Shown: positions 33,703 to 43,739, counted from the first letter of the stretch. The stretch is DNA of 64,000 nt from Sinorhizobium sp. A49 (GCF_002002725.1 NZ_MUNW01000032.1:450432-514431); one strand, 5' to 3'. The notes: a model not told the origin generated them from the letters alone. A program made the numbers and translations.

Positions 33703-36053
33703 TGGCGGCAGGCAACCGCAAACGTACAAAGCTGATCAACGCTGCCCTGTTCGCAGGCGTGGCGCTGCAGACACTTGCCATGGGAATGAGTGCGCCCGCG
33801 CTCGCGCAGCAGACTTCGGAGCGCCTTGATTCGCTGCGCCCGAACATGCCGGAAGATGCCAAGCTGCTTCTGTCCGCCAATGAGCTTGTCTACAACAAGG
33901 ACGCCGAGAAGGTGATCGTGCGCGGCAACGTGCAGATCGACTACGGCGGTTACAAGATGGTGGCCCGGCAGGTCGAATACGACCAGAAGTCGGGCCGCAT
34001 TCATGCCACCGGCGAAATCCAGCTGATCGAGCCGGGCGGCAATGTCGTCTACGCCGAAAAGATGGACGTGACCGACGACTTCGGCAACGGCTTCGTCGAT
34101 GCCATGCGCATCGAGACGACGGATCTGACGCGGCTTGCTGCGACCAGCGGCGAGCGCCGGAACGGCGAAGAATTCATCCTCAACGAGGCCGTCTACACGG
34201 CGTGCACACCGTGCACGACGAAGCCCGATCACCGTTCGCTGTGGCACATCAAGGCGCAACGCATCGTCCAGAACGGACGCACACGGACGATCAGGCTGGA
34301 AAACGCCCGCTTCGAGCTTTTTGGCAAGCCGATCGCCCACATTCCGGTGATGGAACTTCCGGACCACACTGTAAAGCGCAAGAGCGGCTTCCTGTTTCCG
34401 AAGTTCCGCTACACGCAGAAGCTCGGTGCCGGCGTCGGGATTCCCTACTACTGGGCGATCTCGCCCCACATGGACGCGACTGCCACAGTGACAGGTCTCA
34501 GCCGGCAGGGCTTCCTGCTGGAAGGCGAGTTCCGCCAGAGATTCCACAACGGCCTTCACACCTTGAGCGTTGCCGGCATCAGCCAGCTCGACAGGAGCCG
34601 GTTTACGCCCGGCACGGTCGATGCGCTCGAAACCAATCGCGGCATGATCGCCTCCAAGGGCGATTTCGAGATCAATCCGCGCTGGACTTTCGGCTGGAAC
34701 GTCCTCGTTCAGTCCGACAACAACTTCGCCAAGACCTATGAACTGTCGACGTTCGACGGAACGACCTACGTCAACCAGGCCTACCTGACCGGTCTTGGCA
34801 AGCGGAACTATTTCGATCTGCGCGCCTTCTATTTCGACATCCAGGACGCGGACGCAAACAGCGTCGCCGAAAACCAGCAGCCGGCGGCACAGGTTCTGGA
34901 CTATTCCTACAAGGCACCTCAGGCGGTGCTGGGCGGCGAACTTTCGGGAACGGTGAACCTCACCAACATAAAGCGCAACCGGCTCGACCTCGATTCCATT
35001 CCGGGCGTGGTCAATCGGTACCGTGGTCTCGAAGGAACGTCGCATCGCCTGACTGCGGAACTCGAATGGAAGCGGACCTACATCGCTCCGGGCGGGATCG
35101 TCCTGACGCCGTTGCTGGCCGCTCGCGGTGACGCGCTCGGCCTGAACATGACGGACCCCGGTTCCGGCTATACGGGGGACTACAACAACAGCGATGCCGC
35201 CACGCGGCGCATGCTGACGGCAGGCCTGGAGGCGCGCTACCCGATCCTGTTCGTGGGCGACAATAGCAGCCACGTCCTCGAGCCGATCGCCCAGGTCTAT
35301 GCCCGTCCCGACGAGCAATATGCCGGCGGCCTGCCCAACGAGGATGCGCAGAGCTTCGTCTTCGACGCGACCAACCTGTTCGATCGCGACAAGTTCTCAG
35401 GCTTCGATCGCATCGAAGGCGGCACCCGCGCCAATGTCGGTCTTCGCTATACCGGGACATTCGACAGCGGCTACGGCTTGCGCGGCATCGTCGGTCAATC
35501 CTACCATCTCGGCGGCCTGAACTCGTTCGCAACGGACGACCTGGTCAAGGCGGGAGCGAATTCGGGCCTCGAAAGCAAACGGTCCGACTACGTCGCCATG
35601 TTCGGTATCGATGCGCCGTCTGGCCTGATGGCAAATCTTTCCGGCCGTCTCGACGAAGAGGATTTGGCTCTGCGTCGCGCCGATGCCACCGTCGGCTATC
35701 TCGGCCTGACCTGGCAGGCAGCCATGACCTATACGCGCATCGAGGCGCAGCCGCTTTATGGCTCGCAGAGCAATCAGGACGAAATCCAGACCGCGGCCGC
35801 CTACAGGTTCCATGATTACTGGTCGGTCTTCGGCGCGATAACCTACGACATCAACGACGATGTCATTTCGCGCAACGGCTTCGGCATCACCTATGACGAT
35901 CAGGACACGCTGTTCTCGCTCGTCTATAAGCAGGAACGCGATACCGACAGCACGATTGCGAACGACTGGTCGATCGGTGCCCGCATCAGCTTCCGTACAC
36001 TCGGCGACGTCAATGTCGGCGACACCAAGTTCGAAGAGCTGGACTACTATTGA
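33702..36053 (+). CDS. lptD: LPS assembly outer-membrane protein LptD
   Basis: A 783-residue LptD (Imp/OstA) from a GTG start overlapping the lptG stop by one base. A signal peptide (about 1-35, ending PALAQQ) is followed by the periplasmic OstA jellyroll (about 40-200, ANELVYNKDAEKVIVRGNVQIDYGGYKM) and a large C-terminal beta barrel to the end. The CTPC pair near residue 167-170 lies at the junction and may form the disulfides that control maturation. With LptE it inserts LPS into the outer leaflet. Its grouping with lptFG in one operon and with a SurA-like chaperone gene downstream is typical of alphaproteobacteria. Confidence 0.95.
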   Translation: MAAGNRKRTKLINAALFAGVALQTLAMGMSAPALAQQTSERLDSLRPNMPEDAKLLLSANELVYNKDAEKVIVRGNVQIDYGGYKMVARQVEYDQKSGRIHATGEIQLIEPGGNVVYAEKMDVTDDFGNGFVDAMRIETTDLTRLAATSGERRNGEEFILNEAVYTACTPCTTKPDHRSLWHIKAQRIVQNGRTRTIRLENARFELFGKPIAHIPVMELPDHTVKRKSGFLFPKFRYTQKLGAGVGIPYYWAISPHMDATATVTGLSRQGFLLEGEFRQRFHNGLHTLSVAGISQLDRSRFTPGTVDALETNRGMIASKGDFEINPRWTFGWNVLVQSDNNFAKTYELSTFDGTTYVNQAYLTGLGKRNYFDLRAFYFDIQDADANSVAENQQPAAQVLDYSYKAPQAVLGGELSGTVNLTNIKRNRLDLDSIPGVVNRYRGLEGTSHRLTAELEWKRTYIAPGGIVLTPLLAARGDALGLNMTDPGSGYTGDYNNSDAATRRMLTAGLEARYPILFVGDNSSHVLEPIAQVYARPDEQYAGGLPNEDAQSFVFDATNLFDRDKFSGFDRIEGGTRANVGLRYTGTFDSGYGLRGIVGQSYHLGGLNSFATDDLVKAGANSGLESKRSDYVAMFGIDAPSGLMANLSGRLDEEDLALRRADATVGYLGLTWQAAMTYTRIEAQPLYGSQSNQDEIQTAAAYRFHDYWSVFGAITYDINDDVISRNGFGITYDDQDTLFSLVYKQERDTDSTIANDWSIGARISFRTLGDVNVGDTKFEELDYY

Positions 36054-36111
36054 TACGCTTTAGCCGGAGGGGCATTCGCCAAAGGATTGTCCCTCTGCCC
36101 GCTATCGGGCC

Positions 36112-36139
36112 GGCCAAACGGTCTTGTCATCGTTTGGCC
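36112..36139. other. Stem-loop between lptD and surA
   Basis: GGCCAAACG and CGTTTGGCC form a perfect 9-bp stem around a 10-base loop in the 184-base lptD-surA gap. It lacks a T run, so partial termination or mRNA processing is more likely than full termination. Confidence 0.45.
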
Positions 36140-36237
36140 GCATGTATTATGCATTCCCTCCGACAAGATAGAACAACGGCGTGAGCCGGGATGCGGATCG
36201 AAGCACCACGTTTCGACCGCGCCAAGGACAGGAAAAG

Positions 36238-37179
36238 ATGATGGGCGGGAAAATGTCGATCTTGAGGACGCTTTCGGTAATGGCTTTGGCCGGCAGCCTG
36301 AGCATTGCCGTTTGCGCCAGCGCGCAGGCTGCGAGCCAGGTGAAGGTAACGGTCAACAACACCGTGATCACCTCCGGAGACATTGCCAAGCGCGTCGCCT
36401 TCCTTCGCCTGCAACGCCAGGGCGGCAGTGCAGAGGAAGCCAAGAAGCAACTCGTCGACGAAGTATTGAAGCGCGCAGAAATCGCGCGGATCGGCCAGTC
36501 GGTCAGCACGCAGGACGTGGACGCGGCCTTTGCGCGCTTTGCGGCCGGCAACAAGCTCTCTCCCGAGCAGCTTGGCAAGATCCTCGACCAGGCCGGTGTT
36601 GGCTCCGACCACTTCAAGCAGTTCATTGCCGTCCAGATGAGCTGGCCGCGCGCCGTCAATTTCCGCTTCGGTAGTGGAAACCGCCTGCAGGGCGCCGATC
36701 TCGTCAAGCGGATGATGGAGGGTGGCGGCAGCAAGCCCGTCACGACGGAATACTATTTCAAGCAGGTCATCTTCGTCATTCCGGAGAAGAAGCGCGGCGC
36801 CATCACCGGCAAGCGCCAAGCGGAAGCCAACGCAGCGCGTGCCCAGTTCCCGGGATGCGATACGGCAAAGGCTTTTGCGGCGAACTATCGCGACGTTTCC
36901 ATTCGCGATCTCGGCCGCATGCTGGCCCAGCAATTGCCGGACGAATGGAAGCCACTGGTCGAGAAGGCCGGCGACGGCAACACGACGGGAACGCGCGTGA
37001 CCGAAAAGGGCGTCGAGTTTCTCGCCATCTGCAAGAAGCGCCAGGTCAATGACGACACCGCTGCCGAAATCGTCTTCCGCGCCGAGGACCTCGGCAAGAA
37101 GAAGGCCGGCGGCGAAGATCCGAACAGCGAAAAATATCTCGAGGAACTGCGCAAGAAGGCGCAGATCGTCAACAAGTAA
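36238..37179 (+). CDS. SurA-like periplasmic peptidyl-prolyl isomerase/chaperone
   Basis: A 313-residue exported protein. A signal peptide ends near CASAQAAS (about residue 32). The SurA N-terminal chaperone domain follows (VKVTVNNTVITSGDIAKRVAFLRLQ, KKQLVDEVLKRAEIARIG). A single parvulin-type region is recognisable but poorly conserved (about 165-275), so isomerase activity is uncertain. It helps outer-membrane proteins such as LptD to fold, consistent with its place directly after lptD. ATG 36238 is preceded by AGGACAGGAAAAG; a GTG/ATG further upstream (36181) adds an unlikely N-terminus. Confidence 0.85.
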   Translation: MMGGKMSILRTLSVMALAGSLSIAVCASAQAASQVKVTVNNTVITSGDIAKRVAFLRLQRQGGSAEEAKKQLVDEVLKRAEIARIGQSVSTQDVDAAFARFAAGNKLSPEQLGKILDQAGVGSDHFKQFIAVQMSWPRAVNFRFGSGNRLQGADLVKRMMEGGGSKPVTTEYYFKQVIFVIPEKKRGAITGKRQAEANAARAQFPGCDTAKAFAANYRDVSIRDLGRMLAQQLPDEWKPLVEKAGDGNTTGTRVTEKGVEFLAICKKRQVNDDTAAEIVFRAEDLGKKKAGGEDPNSEKYLEELRKKAQIVNK

Positions 37180-37194
37180 GATCAGCGGGCAAAA

Positions 37195-38223
37195 ATGCGC
37201 GATACAACCGGCGGGCCCCTCGCCCTGACCATGGGCGATCCTGCCGGGATCGGATTGGACCTTAGCCTGACCGCGTGGCTGGGTCGCCGCAAACGCTCAA
37301 CCCCGCCGTTCCTTTTCATCGGCGATCCCGCCGCTCTGGCCGCCAGAGCCGACTTGCTCGGCCATGCGGTCTCGATCCGTGAGACCGATTGCGCGAGCGC
37401 AGTCTCCCATTTTTATGATGCCCTGCCCGTTCTGCCCGTGCGCTGCGTGGCTCCCGTCATCGCAGGCGAGGCAGATTCTGCCAACGCGATGGTCGTAACG
37501 GGTGCCATCGACACGGCGGTGCGGCTGGTCATGACTGGCGAAGCTTCGGCCGTGGTCACGAACCCCATTGCCAAAGCCGTGCTCTATGCCGCCGGCTTTC
37601 GCTTTCCGGGCCATACCGAGTACCTGGCGGATCTCGCGCAGAAGGCCACCGGCGAAACCCTGTTGCCGGTGATGATGCTGGCCGGCCCCAAGCTTCGGGC
37701 CGTGCCTGTCACGATCCACATCCCGTTGAAGGACGTTCCGGCCCAGCTCACAGCTGACTTGATCTACCGGACCTGCACAATCACCGCCACCGACCTTCGC
37801 ACGCGCTTCGGCATCCACAAGCCGAAGCTGGCGATCGCCGGGCTCAATCCGCATGCAGGTGAAGGCGGTGCTCTGGGCACCGAGGACGATGCGATCATCC
37901 GCCCTGTCGTCGAGCGGTTGCGCGCGGAAGGCATCAACGCCACCGGGCCACTGCCCGCCGATACGATGTTTCACAACCGGGCGCGCGCAACCTACGACGT
38001 CGCGATCTGCATGTACCACGATCAGGCGCTGATTCCGGCCAAGGCACTTGGTTTCGACGACAGCGTCAACGTCACGCTTGGCCTTCCCTTCATCCGTACG
38101 TCGCCTGACCACGGTACTGCTTTCAGTCTCGCCGGCAAGGGTATCGCCCGTGACGACAGCCTGTTCGCGGCCCTGACGCTCGCGGCAGAGCTTTCCAAGA
38201 ATACCGCAGGAGTTATCGTCTGA
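37195..38223 (+). CDS. pdxA: 4-hydroxythreonine-4-phosphate dehydrogenase
   Basis: A 342-residue PdxA. It starts with [15 protein letters not shown], and the metal-binding His residues are in [22 protein letters not shown] and [11 protein letters not shown]. The C-terminal region [14 protein letters not shown] binds NAD and phosphate. It oxidises 4-phosphohydroxy-L-threonine in DXP-dependent vitamin B6 synthesis. It sits between surA and rsmA, as in E. coli (surA-pdxA-rsmA), and its stop shares one base with rsmA (TGATG). Confidence 0.96.
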   Translation: MRDTTGGPLALTMGDPAGIGLDLSLTAWLGRRKRSTPPFLFIGDPAALAARADLLGHAVSIRETDCASAVSHFYDALPVLPVRCVAPVIAGEADSANAMVVTGAIDTAVRLVMTGEASAVVTNPIAKAVLYAAGFRFPGHTEYLADLAQKATGETLLPVMMLAGPKLRAVPVTIHIPLKDVPAQLTADLIYRTCTITATDLRTRFGIHKPKLAIAGLNPHAGEGGALGTEDDAIIRPVVERLRAEGINATGPLPADTMFHNRARATYDVAICMYHDQALIPAKALGFDDSVNVTLGLPFIRTSPDHGTAFSLAGKGIARDDSLFAALTLAAELSKNTAGVIV

Positions 38224-39050
38224 TGGCCGCTCTCGACGGGCTCCCGCCGCTACGGGACGTAATTCAGCGCCATGGCCTCGACGCCAAGAAGGCGCTTGGG
38301 CAGAACTTCCTGCTCGACCTCAATCTCACCCAGAAGATCGCCCGGACGGCCGGGGCACTCGAGGATGCGACGGTCATCGAGGTCGGACCTGGGCCGGGAG
38401 GCCTGACGCGTGCTATCCTGGCGCTGGGCGCAAAGAAGGTGGTGGCGATCGAGCGGGATTCCCGCTGCCTGCCAGCACTTGCCGAAATCTCCGATCACTA
38501 TCCGAACCGGCTTGAGGTCATCGAAGGCGATGCGCTGAAGATCGATTTCGAGGCGATCAGCGGTGGCGGCCCCGTCAAGATCATTGCCAACCTGCCTTAC
38601 AATGTCGGCACGCAGCTTCTCGTCAATTGGCTCCTGCCAAAGACATGGCCCCCCTTCTGGCAATCGCTGACACTGATGTTTCAGCGCGAGGTGGGCTTGC
38701 GGATCGTCGCTGATGCGGATGACGATCACTACGGTCGCCTGGGTGTCCTGTGTGGCTGGCGGACGAATGCACGCATGGCCTTCGACGTGCCGCCGCAGGC
38801 CTTCACCCCACCGCCAAAGGTGACGTCTTCGGTGGTGCATCTGGAGCCGATTGCCAATCCTATCCCGTGCGCGGTGACCTCGCTCGAAAAGGTCACCCAT
38901 GCCGCCTTCGGGCAGCGTCGCAAGATGCTGCGCCAGAGCCTGAAGCCGCTTGGTGGCGAGGCCCTTTTGGCAAAAGCCGATATCGATCCGCAGCGCCGCG
39001 CGGAAACGCTTTCCGTGGAAGAATTCTGCCGTCTGGCAAACTTCCTCTAG
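38223..39050 (+). CDS. rsmA: 16S rRNA dimethyladenosine transferase (RsmA/KsgA)
   Basis: A 275-residue Ksg[16 protein letters not shown] near the N-terminus, SAM motif [13 protein letters not shown] (about 55-67), and the catalytic [11 protein letters not shown] (about 122-132) are all intact, and the C-terminal [11 protein letters not shown] block is normal. It dimethylates A1518 and A1519 of 16S rRNA late in 30S assembly. It is the last gene of the lptF operon, overlapping pdxA by one base. Confidence 0.96.
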   Translation: MAALDGLPPLRDVIQRHGLDAKKALGQNFLLDLNLTQKIARTAGALEDATVIEVGPGPGGLTRAILALGAKKVVAIERDSRCLPALAEISDHYPNRLEVIEGDALKIDFEAISGGGPVKIIANLPYNVGTQLLVNWLLPKTWPPFWQSLTLMFQREVGLRIVADADDDHYGRLGVLCGWRTNARMAFDVPPQAFTPPPKVTSSVVHLEPIANPIPCAVTSLEKVTHAAFGQRRKMLRQSLKPLGGEALLAKADIDPQRRAETLSVEEFCRLANFL

Positions 39051-39091
39051 GCTCTCGCGCACGAGCGATCTTTGGGGGCTGGATAGAGGAC

Positions 39092-39171
39092 GTGAGCGCT
39101 TCCGGTGAAACGGAATCACCAAGACGCTCTATCTCTTTGTTTCCACGCGTTTCCTGACGGAAACCATGGTG
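39092..39171. repeat. Rhizobial-type intergenic palindromic repeat
   Basis: A mosaic of inverted repeats: GAGCG (39094) / CGCTC (39125) enclosing TTCCG / CGGAA, then an ATCTCTTTGTTT segment and TTTCC / GGAAA around TGAC (39150-39163). From memory this resembles a repeat scattered through intergenic regions of Rhizobium, Agrobacterium and Sinorhizobium. It lies between convergent rsmA and gmk, where such elements are usual. Family membership needs a genome-wide search. Confidence 0.6.
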
Positions 39172-39232
39172 GCACTTGTCGTGGGGTGCATCGCCTTGCG
39201 CGCACGCTTGTGGGGCACCCGCTGCAGGGTGA

Positions 39233-39254
39233 ACGGCCGGCATTACCCGGCCGT
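39233..39254. terminator. GC-rich hairpin between rsmA and gmk
   Basis: ACGGCCGG and CCGGCCGT form a perfect 8-bp stem with a six-base loop, 11 bases beyond the gmk stop codon. It probably contributes to termination of one or both convergent transcripts; T runs are poor. Confidence 0.45.
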
Positions 39255-39264
39255 CATTGCGATC

Positions 39265-39924
39265 TCAGAACGGATTTTCCGTCAGAAGCCCGTTGACGAA
39301 TTCGAATAGCCCCGGACGACGGTCCCGACGCAGGCGTTCCGCCTCGACGATCGCGCGCACTGACGAAAAGGCGCGGTCGAGATCGTCGTTGAGAACGATG
39401 TAGTCGTATTCGCGCCAATGTTCGATTTCGGCACGCGAATTGGCCAGGCGCGTGGCGATCACTTCCTCGCTGTCTTCGGCCCGGCGATGCAGCCGCGATT
39501 GCAGCTCCGCCATCGAAGGCGGCAGGATGAAGATCGAGACGACGTCGCCGGCCATCTTCTCCTGAAGCTGCTGGGCGCCTTGCCAGTCGATATCGAAGAG
39601 CATGTCGCGACCGGCGGCCATCGCCGCTTCGACGGCATCGCGCGGCGTGCCGTAGAAATTACCGTGAACCTCAGCCCATTCCAGCAGCGAGTCGGTCGCC
39701 CGCAGCGCTTCGAATTCGCGGATCGACTTGAAGTGATAGTGCCGCCCGTCAATTTCGCTTGGACGACGCTGACGCGTGGTTACGCTGACCGAGATGCTCA
39801 TGTCGGGATCGGCTTCCAGCAGGTTGCGCGCGATCGTCGATTTTCCAGCACCCGAGGGCGAGGAAATGACCAGCATCAGCCCGCGGCGGGCGATCTTGAT
39901 GGGCGAAGGGGTCGCCGGTTTCAT
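39265..39924 (-). CDS. gmk: Guanylate kinase
   Basis: A 219-residue guanylate kinase. P-loop [11 protein letters not shown] (about 19-29), the GMP-binding segment [19 protein letters not shown], and [15 protein letters not shown] are all present. It phosphorylates GMP to GDP. It follows yicC after three bases, the conserved pairing in most proteobacteria. Confidence 0.96.
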   Translation of the reverse strand: MKPATPSPIKIARRGLMLVISSPSGAGKSTIARNLLEADPDMSISVSVTTRQRRPSEIDGRHYHFKSIREFEALRATDSLLEWAEVHGNFYGTPRDAVEAAMAAGRDMLFDIDWQGAQQLQEKMAGDVVSIFILPPSMAELQSRLHRRAEDSEEVIATRLANSRAEIEHWREYDYIVLNDDLDRAFSSVRAIVEAERLRRDRRPGLFEFVNGLLTENPF

Positions 39925-39927
39925 GCG

Positions 39928-40815
39928 TTACTCCAGATTCTGAACCTGTTCGCGGAACTGATCGATCACAACTTTCAACTCGATGCCGGCGGCAGAGACC
40001 GCAGCCGCATTCGACTTGGAACAGATCGTATTCGATTCCCGGTTAAATTCCTGTGCCAGGAAATCAAGCTTGCGGCCGACCGGCCCGCCTTTCGAAAGCA
40101 AGTCGCGGGCAGCGACAACATGAGAGCCAAGCCTGTCCAGCTCCTCCCTCAGATCGGCCTTGGTGGCGAGCAGGGCCACTTCGGCATATAGCCGGTCGCG
40201 ATCGAGCGAAGAGCCGTTGCCCACCACCAGCGCCACCTGCTGCGCCAGCTTTTCAGCAATTGCCGCCGGGCTGCGCGAGGGATCGGTTTCGACCGTTGCC
40301 GTCAGCGTCTCGATGGTATCGACCTGCGCCAACAGGATCTGACAGAGCGCACCGCCCTCTTCCTCGCGCATATCGCGCAGATCATTCAGAGCGAACTTGA
40401 GTCCCGTCATGATATCGTCGTCGAGGGCGGCACGTTGCGCTTCGCTCTCCTCGGGCTCGCGGAAATCGACGATGCCCCGGATTGCCAGCAGCGTGTCGAA
40501 CTTGAGCGGCGCCGGGTCGACGAGGTCGCCGAGCTGCTCACGCAGGCCCAGGACCGCAGTCAGCGCCGCCTGGTTCACCACCGCTTCAACAACGTTCTCC
40601 GCTCCGCTGACGGACAGGCTGACTTGCAGATTACCTCGGGAAAAGAATTCCGCAGCAAGCCGGCGTACGTCCGGCTCGAACCGCTCAAGCCCTTGCGGCA
40701 AGCGCAGCCTGACATCAAGGCCCTTGCCGTTGACGGAGCGCAGTTCCCAAGCCCAGCGATGGCGGCCGCTGCTGCCTTCTCTCCGGGCAAAGCCGGTCAT
40801 CGATTGGAGCGGCAT
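39928..40815 (-). CDS. yicC: YicC-family endoribonuclease
   Basis: A 295-residue YicC/YloC protein (E. coli 287). It starts MPLQSMTGFARREG, has the conserved NGKGLDVRLRLP, and ends with GRKLDFLAQEFNRESNTICSKSNAAAVS followed by the KVVIDQFREQVQN tail, where acidic residues bind metal in this RNase family. ATG 40815 has an excellent GGAGGTGAGG site; an upstream in-frame extension to 40911 is rejected on that basis. It is co-directional with mltG (104 bases upstream) and gmk (three bases downstream). Confidence 0.95.
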   Translation of the reverse strand: MPLQSMTGFARREGSSGRHRWAWELRSVNGKGLDVRLRLPQGLERFEPDVRRLAAEFFSRGNLQVSLSVSGAENVVEAVVNQAALTAVLGLREQLGDLVDPAPLKFDTLLAIRGIVDFREPEESEAQRAALDDDIMTGLKFALNDLRDMREEEGGALCQILLAQVDTIETLTATVETDPSRSPAAIAEKLAQQVALVVGNGSSLDRDRLYAEVALLATKADLREELDRLGSHVVAARDLLSKGGPVGRKLDFLAQEFNRESNTICSKSNAAAVSAAGIELKVVIDQFREQVQNLE

Positions 40816-40919
40816 CCTCACCTCCGTTGCATTTTCTGGAGAAGCAATAAGGCGACGGCGCGGTATCCCGCAAGGGATATCCGCGCCGCGGTAAGTCCGT
40901 CCACAATGCAAGGCTGTTG

Positions 40920-42107
40920 TTACTGAGGCTGCGCCGCCGTCGCTGCGTCCTGGGCGGCCTTTGCCGCTTCGGCTGCCTTTTCGGCTTCTACCTTGCGCCA
41001 GCGGCGAACATTGGCGTTATGTTCATCCAATGTGACGGCAAAAACGTGGCCACCGGTGCCGTCGGCAACGAAGTAGAGTTCCGGTGTGCGCGACGGGTTG
41101 GCAACGGCTTCAAGCGCTGCGCGACCCGGGTTGGCGATCGGCGTCGGCGGCAGGCCCTTGATGATGTAGGTGTTGTAGGGCGTATCCTTGTCGAGATCCG
41201 ACTTCAGGATCGGCCGGTCTGCCGGCTTCCCGTCACCGCCGAAAATGCCGTAGATGATCGTCGGGTCGGACTGCAGGCGCATGCCCTTGTCGAGCCGGTT
41301 GATGAAGACGGAGGCAACCCGCGGACGTTCGTCGGCGCGCCCGGTTTCCTTTTCCACGATCGAAGCGAGGGTGACGAATTCCTCGACGGTCGAGACAGGA
41401 AGGTTCGGATCGCGCTTCTCCCAGATCTGATCGACCAGTGCCTTCTGGGCGGCCGCCATTTGCTGGACGATTTCCACGCGCTTGGTGCCGCGGGTAAATT
41501 TATAGGTGTCGGGCTTCAACGAGCCTTCGACAGGCAGTTCCTTCGGCAGATCGCCGACGAGGACCTCGTCATCGGACAACCGGCCGAACATCTGCTTCAC
41601 GGTCAAACCTTCCGGCAGCGACACGGAGTAGAGAATGGATTTGCCGGATTTCAGCAGTTGCATGATCTCCTGCATCGAAGACCCGGCCTTGATCTCGTAT
41701 TCACCGGCTTTGAGCGTGTCGTTGTCGAGGTAAGCCTCCGAGACGAACCTGAAGACGCGGCCATCGGTGATGATGTTGCCACGTTCGAGACCGCTGGCGA
41801 TCTCGCTGATACCGGCGCCGCTTCTGACGATGAAGTTCTTGTTGGCTTCGAGCGGGCCTGCCTTCTCGTACTGATGCATGGCGTAGTAGACCGCGCCGGC
41901 CGCTGCAAGTGCGGCGAAAACGATAACGGTCATGACGAAATTCAGGAAGATCACAACCTGGCTGCGCGCCTTGCGCGAACGCTTCGGCGGCTGCGGTGCC
42001 TTCTCGGGCCGCAAGGCTTCGCTGGCCGATTTCGGAATGATCGGCCCGTTGTTCCCGGTGTCACTGCGGCCGAATTGCGCCGCGCCGTTCTCGTTTGAGT
42101 CGCTCAC
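40920..42107 (-). CDS. mltG: Endolytic peptidoglycan transglycosylase MltG
   Basis: A 395-residue membrane-anchored enzyme: a polar Lys/Arg-rich N-terminus (about 1-47), one transmembrane helix (about 48-70), then the YceG domain. The catalytic Glu is in ASIVEKETGRADE, and the conserved RLQSDPTIIYG and PYNTYIIKGLPPTPIANPG blocks follow. It cleaves nascent glycan strands in the periplasm. The C-terminus is an Ala/Lys-rich tail (KAAEAAKAAQDAA), probably an unstructured extension. The position after fabF and before yicC is conserved in alphaproteobacteria. Confidence 0.95.
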   Translation of the reverse strand: MSDSNENGAAQFGRSDTGNNGPIIPKSASEALRPEKAPQPPKRSRKARSQVVIFLNFVMTVIVFAALAAAGAVYYAMHQYEKAGPLEANKNFIVRSGAGISEIASGLERGNIITDGRVFRFVSEAYLDNDTLKAGEYEIKAGSSMQEIMQLLKSGKSILYSVSLPEGLTVKQMFGRLSDDEVLVGDLPKELPVEGSLKPDTYKFTRGTKRVEIVQQMAAAQKALVDQIWEKRDPNLPVSTVEEFVTLASIVEKETGRADERPRVASVFINRLDKGMRLQSDPTIIYGIFGGDGKPADRPILKSDLDKDTPYNTYIIKGLPPTPIANPGRAALEAVANPSRTPELYFVADGTGGHVFAVTLDEHNANVRRWRKVEAEKAAEAAKAAQDAATAAQPQ

Positions 42108-42473
42108 GATTGTCCCGAACCCGAAATTCGCATCCTCATTCTAGCTGCCGCGGCGCGAATTTCGGCCTGGACCGTGGCAGGTATAAATCAAAACGTTTGA
42201 GCCGCAGCCAGCCCTCGGGGCCGACAGTGGAATAAATGGTTTCGGCGCACTCGCCAGTCAACGGCATTTCGCTCGACGACAGCCCGCATGCGCGCGGCAA
42301 TAGCGATACAACAGACTGTCAGATGTGCCTTGCGCGAACATAGCTGTCAGACAGTGCCAATCCCTTCAGAAAGGCGGCACGTCCTCCTGCTACATGCTTG
42401 TAGCGAGCAATGCGGCAAAAGCAGGATCAACGGGGCTGTGACGAACATCGCCCCGTTGATAACCTCGGCAAAA
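42108..42473. other. Intergenic region between fabF and mltG
   Basis: 366 non-coding bases. At its right end is the fabF terminator (42426-42460). The sequence CTGTCAGA occurs twice, 28 bases apart (42316 and 42344), the second extending to the palindrome CTGTCAGACAG, a possible regulator site for mltG. Because of the terminator, mltG-yicC-gmk may have their own promoter here. No open frame with coding character is seen. Confidence 0.4.
42426..42460 (-). terminator. Hairpin terminator after fabF
   Basis: ATCAACGGGGC and GCCCCGTTGAT form a perfect 11-bp stem with a 13-base loop, 13 bases after the fabF stop on the minus strand; a short CTTTTG follows. The loop is large for a classic terminator, so efficiency may be partial. 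Confidence 0.6.
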
Positions 42474-43739
42474 TCAAGCGCCGGTATAGCGGCGCAGAAC
42501 CAGAGACGCGTTTGTCCCGCCGAAGCCGAAGGAGTTCGACAGAGCGACGTTGATCTCGCGCTTGCGGGCAACATGCGGCACCAGATCGATCTTGGTCTCG
42601 ACGGAAGGATTGTCGAGGTTCAGCGTCGGCGGCGCGATGTTGTCGCGGATCGCCAGGGCCGAAAAGATCGCTTCGACCGCACCGGCAGCACCCAGCAGAT
42701 GGCCGATCGCCGACTTGGTCGATGACATCGAGATCTTCGAGGCATGTTCGCCGACAAGCCGCTCGACGGCACCAAGCTCGATCGTGTCGGCCATGGTCGA
42801 GGTGCCGTGGGCGTTGATGTAGTCGACCTCGGCCGCCGTCAGTCCGGCCCGCTTCAGCGCCATCTGCATGCAGCGATAGGCACCGTCGCCATCTTCTGAT
42901 GGTGCCGTGATGTGGTAGGCATCGCCGGAAAGGCCGTAGCCGACGACTTCGGCATAGATCTTCGCGCCGCGCGCCTTGGCATGTTCCAGTTCTTCCAGGA
43001 TGACGATGCCGGCGCCTTCGCCCATGACGAAACCGTCGCGATCGACATCATAGGGGCGTGATGCCTTTTGCGGATCGTCGTTATGCTGCGTCGACAGCGC
43101 CTTGCAGGCGGCAAAACCGGCCAGCGAGATCCGGCAAATCGGCGATTCGGCACCACCGGCAACCATGACATCGGCGTCGCCGAGCGCAATCAGGCGCATC
43201 GCGTCGCCGATGGCGTGCGCACCGGTCGAGCAGGCGGTGACGACGGAGTGATTGGGGCCGCGCAGCTTGTGGCGGATCGAAACCTGCCCCGAGGCAAGGT
43301 TGATCAGACGGCCAGGGATGAAGAACGGCGAAATGCGCCGAGGGCCCTTGTCGCGCAGCGTGTAGCCACCTTCGACAATGCCTTCGAGACCACCGATGCC
43401 CGAACCGATCAGGACGCCGGTTGCAATCTGGTCTTCGTCGTTTTGAGGCTTCCAGCCGGCGTCGGCCAGCGCCATATCGGCAGCGGCCATCGCATAGACA
43501 ATGAAGGAATCAACCTTGCGCTGCTCCTTCGGCTCCATCCAGTCATCGGCATTGAAGGTGTTGTTCGAGCCATCGCCGAATGGAAGGCGGCACGCGATCT
43601 TCGCGGGCAGATCCTCGACTTCGAATTCCGTGACCCTGCGCGCAGCATTGTCGCCCGCGATCAGGCGCGCCCAAGTTGCCTCGGTACCGCAACCCAACGG
43701 AGATACCATGCCGGTACCGGTGATAACGACACGTCTCAT
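42474..43739 (-). CDS. fabF: 3-oxoacyl-[acyl-carrier-protein] synthase II
   Basis: A 421-residue KAS II. The catalytic Cys lies in TACSTGAHAIGDAM, and the two catalytic His are in NAHGTSTMADTIE and SAIGHLLGAAG. It starts MRRVVITGTGMVSPLG. It elongates acyl-ACP with malonyl-ACP. The start was placed at ATG 43739, giving the standard family length; longer in-frame starts add unrelated sequence. acpP lies 221 bases upstream on the same strand. Confidence 0.96.
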   Translation of the reverse strand: MRRVVITGTGMVSPLGCGTEATWARLIAGDNAARRVTEFEVEDLPAKIACRLPFGDGSNNTFNADDWMEPKEQRKVDSFIVYAMAAADMALADAGWKPQNDEDQIATGVLIGSGIGGLEGIVEGGYTLRDKGPRRISPFFIPGRLINLASGQVSIRHKLRGPNHSVVTACSTGAHAIGDAMRLIALGDADVMVAGGAESPICRISLAGFAACKALSTQHNDDPQKASRPYDVDRDGFVMGEGAGIVILEELEHAKARGAKIYAEVVGYGLSGDAYHITAPSEDGDGAYRCMQMALKRAGLTAAEVDYINAHGTSTMADTIELGAVERLVGEHASKISMSSTKSAIGHLLGAAGAVEAIFSALAIRDNIAPPTLNLDNPSVETKIDLVPHVARKREINVALSNSFGFGGTNASLVLRRYTGA

